Shown here: piece by piece, positions 11,715 through 22,500 of the stretch
Layout of the letters: each line of letters starts with the position of its first letter
Position numbering within the stretch: the stretch's first letter is position 1
Assembly: GCA_947623455.1 (NCBI GenBank)
Contig: OX392534.1
Span: 7,822,001-7,886,000 of the forward strand
Source: Mimachlamys varia
Taxonomy: Eukaryota; Mollusca; Bivalvia; Pectinida; Pectinidae
Direction of reading: 5' to 3'
Length of the DNA stretch: 64,000 nucleotides
Translations under genes and position numbers: made by a program
The notes under the pieces: model-generated
Database searches by the model: none
The model's input: the letters and a program-made list of their open reading frames with translations, nothing else
What the model was told of the DNA's origin: nothing

Positions 11715-13290
11715 CGGGGCCTGTTATACCTTACATACCAACATTATCCTATATCCTGGACACCGGGTGTATAAACTTATACTCAAACTAGTCTTTATAT
11801 ACCCGAAGACCAGATATATTACATAATATTTACCTATCTTAGCCTATGATATATACGAATATACCTGCAAACAAAGTGTAACGAAATAGAATGGGATGTA
11901 TCAAAGAATAATATCTGAATTATTTTATCTTATTTACGTGTACAAAATTGTAGTACTTAAAAACATATACACATAATATTGTAATGTCTTAGGACTATTT
12001 TATGTACACATAATGTTTGGTGAAATATACGTGTTAAATCTTATTTTCATTACTTTTATCACATCTTTATTTTGAGTACAATCTTATTTTACACTTACTT
12101 TATTTGCAACAGGATATTTACGTTTTGTAAATTTCAACATTGTTTTTGGAACAGTTGTATTCTGAGTGTAACATTATTTTGAGTGCAATATTAATTTTAG
12201 TACAATTTGACAGTTTTGTTGACGGAATATATATACAAATGATATACCACAATATTTTCAAATATTTATATCATATTTATACATTGAAATTGTATGTAAC
12301 AGCTGTACATTTTAGAACTTTCTTTATCAATGTACAATATACAAATGTACGTGTATATTATTTATTATTAACCATATAAACACAACAGTTTATGGAATTT
12401 ACCTGTTCTGTTACCTGGAATCTAAACCTGTTCTTAACTGTCTTATGACCACTGTAACACAGTTTACTGTATATTGTAGTATTAACATAATCCCAATTAA
12501 ATAGATGTGAATTTACTTAGTATTTCGACAAGAGGGTTCCATATTTTTTCATTCCGTAATATGTATCGACCAATTATACCAAATCGTGCGTGTTTGCGAT
12601 TCTCATCGCACAAATGAACGCACGATCTTTAGCACCAAGTTGTGTGAACCAATGGCAAAAGATGTATTAACGGTGTGTGCACGACGTATACACGATGTAC
12701 AAACGCAGTTTTTGGTGCGTTGTGCGTTACCACAGCTGTAATGCAATGGACACATTTAACGATATATACATGTATTTATCGTACACGCAAGAAAATAAAA
12801 TTAAGTCTTCCTGTGCAGAAGTCGATATTTTCAAAATGGTCACATGTATTTGAACTAATCCTGGAAGTTGGGATGAGAGAAGAATACTCTTTCGTGATCG
12901 AAGGTGTACGGAAAGAAATTTCTATCCTCGAGATTTTCATATTTAGCAATATGAAAATACACCTAGGTTTTGCTAAATATGAATATCCTGATGATGGAAT
13001 TTCACTATCGTATACCCCTGATAATGAGAAAGGCTCAAAATACTATATGTACAAAGAGGCTTTAAGATGTTGGTCACATACGTGTTTTATGTTATGTAAA
13101 CATGCACACGTGAAAAATACATGTACTACATTTAAATCATAAAGACTCTTTAAGCATGTTGCAGATGAAAAATGTGTGATAATTGCAGGAACCTCAGTGT
13201 ATTTTATTTATTTGTGTACACAACTCTGTACCTCGTTAGGGTTACACATTAAACCTGTACCAGACAACAACTGGTGTTTGTTGTACATGT

Positions 13291-13367
13291 AACGTGCACC
13301 ATAGAGTATGTTCGTTGCCAACTGCAGGCATACTACCGTATACGCAGTAAAATGGGGTACAATCCTA
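13291..13367. repeat. Partial copy (one arm) of palindromic element family B
   Basis: The segment from caccatagagtatgttcgtt through actaccgtatacgcagtaaa matches the right arm of the palindrome at 17130-17289. The rest of the element is absent. Confidence 0.75.
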
Positions 13368-15810
13368 ATGTGTCCACATGAGATGGAGACATTTATTTTT
13401 ACATTTATTTCATTTGTTATAATGTGATGACTGCCATTATTTTAGATAAATGGTTGTGTATTTGAAAATTTTAGTCAAGCCACACTAACAGCATCGACTC
13501 AGCACTCACATATTTGACTCCCTATAGTCATACACTATGCATCATATTAAAATTACCCAATGCCATATACAATTTGTATTTACTGGGTGCTGGGTAAAAA
13601 GGTGATCCTATTGATGGGCTATCAATACACTTGTACGGTGAATGTTGAGTTCTCTAGGCACTTCTGTGAAATATAAATATGCCAAACTATATTCTTTCGT
13701 CAATGTAAAATAGTTATAACATTTGAGCTTTACAATCCATGATCATTTGGCATTGGCCATTAAAACACATGCAAAACGCCATGGAAAGCATTGTTTGGAG
13801 ATTGATAGAGTTGATCACAAAGTGCAGGAGACAGTGTCTTGTTATTACAAGCTGTAATAGTCAACCTTCAATGATTAACAACTCCATAGGAGTCCATTTG
13901 TGGAATAACATAGGAATAATGTCATGTATCTGGTATTTTCAAAATATGTGAATCAGCTAAGGCAGTATAATACAGCAATTATAATTGGCAGCATGGTCTT
14001 GTCTTTTAAGATTTTACACACGAAGAGGAATCTGTATCATCAGAGTGTATGGTTGGTGTTTTCTGTTTTCCTGTCTGCCTCACTTTACCGTAACTTTCTT
14101 CTCTGTGATGAATGGGTACACTCAGACAGACTATAAGTAAAACAGAAATATTGCAAAGTTCATGTTTCTCTTACATGTTGATATACATTCAAAATATTAA
14201 TAGATATAAATTTAACCAGTAGGCCTATAAGGGGCCAATATAATTTACTTTCTAAATAAAGTATTACGTTTACATTGTAGATATCAAATTAATAACTTCC
14301 CCAAGCAATGCACTCTCTATAACGAAAAAACTGGATGTCGTCATATAATTTCAACATGAACGTTTTCGTATTTGATTAATATTTTTCAATCAATCATGTA
14401 GCTTCCTTATACTGCTTATGTAGTGCACCAAAACCCATTCAATATGACATTCAGAGATCACTCAAAATTCTGAACAATTTAGCACCGCATTAACCAAATC
14501 GAATACACTTAACGCAGTTCCTGGGGAAAAAACACCGACCAAAGGCCAGTACCTTGCGACTGCCCCTAAAAAACGTATCTGTTAGGTCACGCGACCAAGA
14601 GGTAGAAGGCTTGTGGTAGTAAAATGTCAGACATCTTAACTTTTCTAGTTGAAAAGAACATTTACAATCTGGAGATAGGACACAATCTGCAATCAATGTA
14701 CAAAAGCTGTGACGAAGACTAGTATGTTTTTCTCACAACCAGTTTCCATTATAAGAGACATTTATCTATTTGCGAATGAAAGCAAAGGTAATGATTAAAA
14801 GAAGCATCTGCTTACTTTGACCAGTGTTCTATGGCTAAAATATTATTTATATTGTGTTCAATTTCCGTTCTGTTATCCGCTGAATATGCAGGAGAAGTAT
14901 CGTTAATTCAGACACCAATGTTTACAAATATACCATTAATAAGTACCAAGAAATGAAATCATCCTAGATCAGCACCTTATTAGAACACTAGCCTTTATAT
15001 AACTTTTATATGGTTACGTTTCCCCTCCAATTTATTCTATTTCATTCACTTATACATGTAGTACTATTTTCCCAATTATAACCTTACCTTTAAGCGCTTT
15101 AGCCGTCAAACTTTTAAGCAAACCATAATATCAAACTCTATCAAAGGCGTTTGATAAATGTAAAATGCCAAACATGCTTACTTTTTATTTTCATATACTA
15201 CAAACATGATTATAATGCTGCAAGCTTGAATGTGTTTCTGTAATCACTGGGAAAATAACTGATTTAGAAATCTGACAAATTACTGTCTCGGACAGGCAAA
15301 AGGACGGGTTTATGTCTACATGTAAATCTTTCCTTTGTTCATATTTTGCCGCTGGTTTAATCGATTTTGAGTTTGGATTGTGATTTTGTTAACGCTTCGG
15401 TATTCTCTTATTTATTTTTATGCAAGTCAAACGATCAGTATCCTGGTGTGAGAAGTACGATCGAGTTATACGTGTAGTCAAGTGATACCAATATTGTATT
15501 TGACACTTGCCACATTATCTTAGATGGTCCAAGTATAAGAGAGAAAATTATTACATCTTTATAATTCTAAAACAGATTGTTACATGCAAACCTTGCATAA
15601 CAATATCAGGTCAACTGGTTCAGACCTTTATGCTGTCACATTTTGAACAAAATGGAGGCTCGTCCGGGATACCAATGATTGTCTGTAATTGTTCGATGTG
15701 ATTTGATAGAGGATCAAATCACTTTTAGGAGGGGGGTGTTGCGTTGAGACGCGACCTATAGCATTATCAGGTAATTTCAAACAAGGTTAACTGGTTCGGA
15801 CTTTTTGGCC

Positions 15811-15860
15811 TGGTGGTAACGTCCTGGCTCCATACCTAGAGGTCTCGGGTTCGCGCTCCG
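15811..15860 (+). repeat. Possible tRNA-derived SINE head, degenerate
   Basis: tggtggtaacgtcctgg resembles a Pol III A box and gggttcgcgctcc a B box with a one-base insertion, about 30 bases apart. No tRNA can be folded. It is weaker than the SINE heads at 37500 and 49105. Confidence 0.3.
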
Positions 15861-17129
15861 CACGTCTCACTAGTTTCATTACTGCTTCTTGTAAAATATT
15901 GTTCATTTCCCAGGTCGGAATGTTTGTATTAAAAGTAGCCCAAGTCTGGGTGTATGCATGTACGAAATGCACTAATTTTCACAATGTAAATTTCTTAAAT
16001 ATAATTACAGCCCCTGGTTCCCGATTAAACGTTGCGTGGTGACGGATCTGTTTGATTTTTATGCTTACGTTGGTTCTATATCATGCCGTCACGTTTCGTA
16101 AGAAGATTTATTGGATATAAACCCACATCAAGGATTTCTCTCCGCTCTTTACGGATACGTATTCGGATTCGCGCTTAATCTCTATTAGTAGGCACTGTGT
16201 TAACATATCTGTGACTTATTTGTTACTGATATATATTTACATTTGCTCCTCATCCTTCGATTTGTTTGAAATACAAAGACTATACAGCAAAATAAAAATA
16301 AGGAAAGACTTTTGGCACGTAACTGTAAGTGATTATTATTAGATCCCACGAGAAATTGTGTTCTTGTGTAGGTATACTACAGCCTAACCAAAAGCATATA
16401 TTATTGAAAGCTCGCACACACAGGGGCCCAGAAGGGAAAGTTGTTAACCTGAAAACACGCATGCTCCGAGGGGTCAAAATGGTCAGAGATGTTTGTAAAC
16501 ATTTGTCTCATTTGCAGGAGTTGGACGATAAAGGATTTCTTTCTTATTAATTGAAAAACGCAGGGAAAACATCACGTTTTGCCAAAATATCGGTATGAAT
16601 ACAATGTAGTTCACTAGGTTTACCAATCTACAATTTCATAAAATATTTGGTAATATTATAAAAAAGTAAACAAACTTCGCTTAATTGCCCCTTTAAATAC
16701 ATATGCATACATACATTTTTGTTGATATATACACCAGCCTACATTAGCCGTTTAAAATAAAGATTGCGGTCAATTTTCGATTTGCCAAAACACGTCTTTT
16801 GCACAATTTCTTGAATTTCATTATCCTTTCATATTGTACACTTGTATCATCAACTTCACTGGGGTGAGAGGTATGTATATACATATATGGGGAATACGAA
16901 TTTTCCTTTTTGTCCGTTACACTTTATTAGAATTTTTTGCGATAGGCGATGGAAAGAAATGGCATTTATAAATAAAAACCTACACTGTCTTTCAATATAA
17001 TATGAAACAAAGTAAGTCTACGTTGAATGGTTGTTTTTGATATTTCCACACCATACTCATTCAACAACCAGAAATACACTGTTTTGACTTATATTTAGCA
17101 TGTATCAGCTGTGAGAAAATGGTATATAC

Positions 17130-17900
17130 ATAAGGATTGTACCTCATTTTGACTGCGTATACGGTAGTATGCCCGCAGTTGGCAACGAACATATTCTATG
17201 GTGCGCGTTAGCGCTCCATAGTGAATATGTTCGTTGCCAACTGCGGGCATACTACCGTATACGCAGTCAAAATGAGGTAGAATCCTTATATTTACACCAT
17301 TATTAATTTTCAAGTGCAATACGAAGAAAAAAACATTCGAAGCGGGTTGCTAAGATGGTAACTACGATGGCCGTGGTTTCTAAGATAATATAGTCCCATT
17401 GGATTTCATCAATATATTGGTAGATTTAGAAAATACACTGTGAACAACACTATATTTCTTCATAACATCGTAGGTAAATTTATTATTAAATAATATTTCT
17501 ATTTAGTCGAATTTATTTCTTTATTTATAACGGTCGTTATGTACACGCATTGACAGAGTGACCTGGTTGTTACGCGGTCCGACGTCAGACGTTACAACTG
17601 CAGGGCGCCGCCATGTTTGCGTTACCGTCAAATAATTTCGAATGCGCATCATTAGGAATCAGAAGTTTGCTAGAAACTATTTATTGTTTAATCAAAAGAA
17701 ATTGATTCCAGATATGTTCCATGTTTCAAAATCTTGTAGGAACCAAACAATGGCCGACAGCGAATACTTATTTTTTCTGAAGCGTGAACGACGCCATATT
17801 TGAACAAATATCAATCCGCCGAGCCTTTTTTTCACTGCGTATACGGTAATATATTCGCAGTCAGAGTTTACTTAGCACAAGAAGGGAGAGGTGTAAATAT
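17130..17900. mobile_element. Palindromic interspersed element family B, copy 1
   Basis: The first 160 bases (17130-17289) are a near-perfect palindrome with arms of about 78 bases (ataaggattgtacctcattt / aaaatgaggtagaatcctta) meeting near 17208. The body continues for about 600 bases and closes with actgcgtatacggtaatata, again the terminal motif, then gggagaggtgtaaatat. The copy at 31189-31925 matches nearly throughout. Family, class and target duplication are unclear; it encodes no enzyme. Confidence 0.8.
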
Positions 17901-18358
17901 ATGTACATGAACCTTAACCCCTATTGCGGGCAAAAATCAACGTTACTTGATCAGTTGTTGGTATGTACACTTGTACAATCATGGCTAGCGATGGACCTTG
18001 CTTTAGACATGCAGTTTGCCAAGGTGTTTGTTATTTTTAGCAAATATGCGAAAAAATGCATGTCACAGGGCGGGCGGGAAAGTCAGCTCATATATCTTAA
18101 CCGGGTATATGTTGCACGAAACAACTATGTCGTTATACTCTTAAGTGTCGGTATCACACCATTGGGAAATTTGTTGGCTGGAAATGGCTCTACCATAGCT
18201 GTATTTAGCTACTATATATAACACAATGTATGCAGCAATACTAAAGCAGTATCAATTTTTAAGAATATGAGATAGCAGTGACTAGCGATCCTCCTGATAA
18301 CGTAAGAGGCCATTCCCCGACAGCCTGACGACCGACTGTTAGATAAAAGTAAACGTCG
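17901..18358. other. Unique stretch between element B and the long inverted repeat
   Basis: A 106-codon ORF at 17901-18221 shows no recognisable domain. I see no other feature. Confidence 0.4.
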
Positions 18359-19224
18359 GTCGGCCACAGGGACACGTTACAATAGTAATGTATGTACAGT
18401 GTATAAAATATATGGGGGGTCGATATAAACATAACACAAGGGCCGAAGCTCCGAATCTGGAATTTCAAGGGCGCCAATTTCAAATATAAATTAACAACAC
18501 TTACTTTCAGGTTATTGTTTTCACACAAACAATTCTTAATTGTCCATCTGTTCTCATACTCTCCATTTTTAAGCACTTTGTCGAAAGTGTTTAATGTTCC
18601 CTCCAAAAAAGTAATACTTTCGACCGGATGTTGCGCAACACTGTGTCAGGTCCGCACTGATTTATAAGTACAATCACGTATCACTGCATTTATAATATAA
18701 AATTCTACTTATAAATGTCTCTCCTAATCATGAAATATGTTTGGTCATTTTCAGTTCGCGCATAAAGCAATAAACTAACGATTACCCACCAAGACACATA
18801 TTTGTTTCAAATATTCCGCCAAAACATTATTCAGTGCGGAGATGAGTCTTTATGTGTATATCGGGAGTTTTCTTACCTTTGGTTGCTATTGTCCACTGCC
18901 TTCCGAAAGGTGTTGCGCAACATCCGGTCGATAGCATTACTTTTTTGGAGGGAACATTAAAAACTTTCGACAAAGTGCTTAAAAATGGAGAGTATGAGAA
19001 CAGATGGACAATTAAGAATTGTTTGTGTGAAAACAATAACTTATCACGAAACGATAGCAGCTATTCCCATGAAAAAAGACTGAAAGTAAGTGTTGTTAAT
19101 TTATATTTGAAATTGGATCCCTTGAAATTCCAGATTCGGAGCTTCGTCCCTTGTGTTATGTTTATATCGACCCCCGTATATTTTATACTTACATTACTAT
19201 TGTAACGTGTCCCTGTGGTCCGGC
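18359..19224. repeat. Long inverted repeat, arms about 285-315 bp, upstream of BHMT
   Basis: Left arm 18359-18641 and right arm 18911-19224 are inverted copies (tgttgcgcaacatccggtcg at the inner edge, ccctgtgg at the outer edge), separated by about 270 bases. The right arm has a small insertion (tcacgaaacgatagcagcta). Both arms keep one related open frame reading TFDKVLKNGEYENRWTIKN, which may be a relic of a coding exon or of an element gene. I do not recognise it. Confidence 0.8.
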
Positions 19225-19575
19225 CAAGGACGTCGTGTACACCATACACGAATTAGATAGGCCTTGTGTTGACTCAACAAGAAAACGTGTACGGAGTATT
19301 ACCGGGATCGTTTCGTCCTAGGTGGACCGGTTACCTTGATCTTGGTGTCTATTTCTGCAAAAGGGCCATGCATATAGGTCATTTGCTGAAATTTGTTTTC
19401 GAACCCTCGACAGAACAATCTATAGATAAAGAGAGGTAACTGCGGCAGACCTAGTGTGTAAGTAAGGCAGGCAGGTGTATCGAGAGATTACAACTATCGG
19501 ACCGGTGAGTACGTAAGGTCAAACGACCGTACCACGTACTGTCCACACAGTTACTAAAGCGGATCAAGTACAGCC
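19225..19575 (+). promoter_or_regulatory. Presumed BHMT promoter and 5' UTR
   Basis: Lies between the inverted repeat and the BHMT start codon. No clear TATA box or initiator stands out. The start context is acagccATGcc, with A at -5, C at -1 and -2, and G at -3, which suits animal initiation. Where transcription begins is not visible. Confidence 0.35.
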
Positions 19576-19588
19576 ATGCCCACTAAAG
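19576..19588 (+). CDS. BHMT: BHMT exon 1 (coding part)
   Basis: Encodes only Met-Pro-Thr-Lys plus the first base of a Gly codon, then donor gtaagt. The tiny N-terminal exon matches the short variable N-terminus of the family. It is the least certain exon because so little coding sequence supports it. Confidence 0.75.
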
Positions 19589-22500
19589 GTAAGTCCACTG
19601 CTACACCATTAACTAGAAACCTAGGAGTATTCCTAAGCATGCACCAACTGTATCGATCGGCATGCGCCACGTTTCACCGATATTTTGTTGTGTGTGTGTG
19701 CGCATGAATATGATTTGGGAAGTAGAACAGCACCATGCAAAACGACAGTCGTAGCTCCGAGTGAAATACAACGGCATGAAAACATGAGCCTGGATATATG
19801 CGATACACTGGCCAGATTTTTACGTGTTGCCCATGTACATGTGTCGCATTGACAGTGAAAGCTGTGATGTTGACACAGGATTAATCGCTGTAGGCGGGGT
19901 GTTTGTACATACAAAATGTAGCTGTAGGTAGCTCTAGATCTGGCGAGGTCGGCAATGAGGACAGTGGATATGTAAGCTACGTTGCAGGTTTCTAAATAGA
20001 CCGGTAATTTGTCCTCAGATGTGTAATCTAAGTTGCAGGGTTCTAAATAGGCCGGTAATTTGTCCTCAGATGTGTAATCTAAGTTGCAGGGTTCTAAATA
20101 AGCCGGTAATTTGTCCACAGATGTGTAATCTAAGTTGCAGGGTTCTAAATAGGCCGGTAATTTGTCCATAGATGTGTAATCAAAGTTGCAGGGTTCTAAA
20201 AAGGCCGATAATTTGTCCTCATATGTGTAATCTAAGTTGCAGGGTTATAAAAAGGCCGATAATTTGTCCTCATATGTGTAATCTAAGTTGCAGGGTTCTA
20301 AATAGGCCGGTAGTTATTTGACGACACGGTTTGATAACCATCTTCCATGTGATCGGTTTTAGTTTTCCACACGGATACACACAGAATCCTTTAACGGTTC
20401 GTTAATCCTGTCACAACAACAACATTACTAGTTATGTACAGAGTACTTAACGCATTTACATGTGCTACATACATGTATATACTTGGCGTTTAAATTGCCG
20501 GATTTCCTTGTTGGAGTTACTTCCCTTATGTCATAACAATATTCTGTCGGAAGGTTTGACAGAGCGGTTGGCGGCTGGCGAGTCTCTGGTGGTGGCGGAA
20601 GGATACCTGTATGAGTTTGAGCGTCGAGGTTATCTCAAGGCCGGGGCATTTGTACCGGAAGTGGTCCTAGAACATCCGGAACAACTACGTCTACTCTCAG
20701 AAGAATTCGTCCACGCTGGCAGTGACACCGTAGTGGCCTATACGGTAGATAATATATACTTATTATAGCACTTACAGTCGTCATTAAGCATTGCCAATGG
20801 TTCTAATAATGAGTTTTATTTAAATAAACTTAGGGCAAAAATGACATCATATTGGCTTGATCATCCCCGGTCCGCTTTGTTCTTAACGTTCTTAATTGCA
20901 AGATTGTAAGAGGCGACTAAATCGAAGATCTATTCTAAACATTTTATTTCTTCCTATTGTCTCCCTGTCACTACGTCACTTTTGGCCTTTAGTTGAGCGG
21001 TCGCCCCTGTGAGGACGGCTTCATGTTCTGTCTCCTGACCGAGAAATATCATAGTCTGTAACAATGGTAGTTATACAGAATGTAGCTCCCTGCTCGACGC
21101 TCAGCATTATGGGAGTGGAGTGACTGGTTCACCCGTTGTCAGTATAATGTGACCGGGTGGGGTTTCTGTTAGGGGCCTTCGGCAGTATACTTCAGTGTGG
21201 TAGCACTTTAAATCAACAAAAGATTTGGACTATCACAAGGAGGCTTCTACACGACCATACCGCAGTCTCCCAAAATACACACGTAGTCCACAAACACATC
21301 GCATACACCAGGAGGCCGTCCTTGAATGACCCTAGCTACTAATAACTAAATAGCACGTAAAACCAATAAAACCAGACCAAATCGTTACTTAATATAAATT
21401 GAGATACATGTACAATGTACATATATATGCATTACGGTTCTCACAACTACACTACATTGTATACTTCGATTTATATAACGCACGTGACGTCAGCGTTGGA
21501 GTACGTTTTCTTTTAAACCAGTTAAAAAAAAAATATGATTGATCGTCTTATTCTGTTCAGCTTTTTTCTTTTTTTAGATAGGTCTAACGTCAAGACAATG
21601 GTCTTGTAAGCCAGGATATAATCAGTGTGTAAATAGTATTCCACTTGCAGTTCATACTTGTATGAAGCCATGAAGATTGGAATAATCCAAAAAAATTTTT
21701 TCCAATTTTGGCATATATTTTCTGGTTTTTTTTTCATTGCCATCAAACGTGATTACGGAATGCTAGTATATATGTTTTTGTAACACTGATTTCACAAAAT
21801 CGACATTTTTCGATGTGTATATGTAAATTCTAATGACTATGAACTTGAAGCGACCCTCCCGTGTTTTGTGTCAACAAGAACGTCTTTAAACAAATGTTGT
21901 TTTCGGAAATAAATTGTAATGATCTTAAACGCCCTTAAAGAACAAATATAACACGTATGATAAAGTCAGATCTGCTATACTCTTTAAACAGTACTACGGT
22001 CACCGAGAGAAGCTGCGTGCGATAGGCCGGGAGGATGACCTCGAGAAATTACAGAGGACGGCCCTACAAATCGCCCGGGAGGTGGCGGACAAAACAGGGA
22101 CTATGATGGCAGGAGACATCTGCAATACAACGGTGTACAACAAAGATGACCCAGAGACACACCGTGAGGTCACGGCCATGTTCAAAGTACGTCATTTCCG
22201 GTTAACGATATTTTCTTAATTTTGGTTATGTTGCGGTATAATGTGAATTTTAAAAGAAAGGTTTTCAGTCAAGTTAACTTAGAAATATGTTTGATTCGGT
22301 TTTTTTTGTCTGTTTGGTTTGTAACAAAGTAATTTAAACAATATGAGTTCTCAAAAAAAGTTGTATTCTTTTGTTTACTTTATGTTCACATTTAAAAAAC
22401 GCAATGATTTTTATAAAAACCTTTAATTAATGGTTAAAATATTCATCGAAGGGTAGACAGTTAATCCTCAGTGGATCTATACAACATACAACATGTGTTT

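Larger units (their letters stand above)
11715..17129. other. Intergenic AT-rich stretch, no supported gene
   Basis: Long AT-rich DNA. The largest ORF (12675-13142, 155 codons) shows no known domain, poor composition for a protein and no splice context. A solo arm of palindromic family B lies at 13291-13367 and a weak tRNA-like motif at 15811-15860. Regulatory DNA for the flanking genes may lie here, but I see no specific site. Confidence 0.5.

Noticed and set aside
12675..13142. 155-codon plus ORF
   Set aside because: No recognisable domain, AT-driven residue content, no good start context or splice signals; chance ORFs of this size are possible in 64 kb.
16329..16550. 73-codon plus ORF with exon-like cattctgtctcatttgcag inside
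   Set aside because: A possible acceptor but no donor, no domain and no neighbouring exon in phase.
19633..20169. 178-codon minus ORF with [16 protein letters not shown] repeats
   Set aside because: 51-bp repeat in BHMT intron 1; the non-repeat part has no domain.
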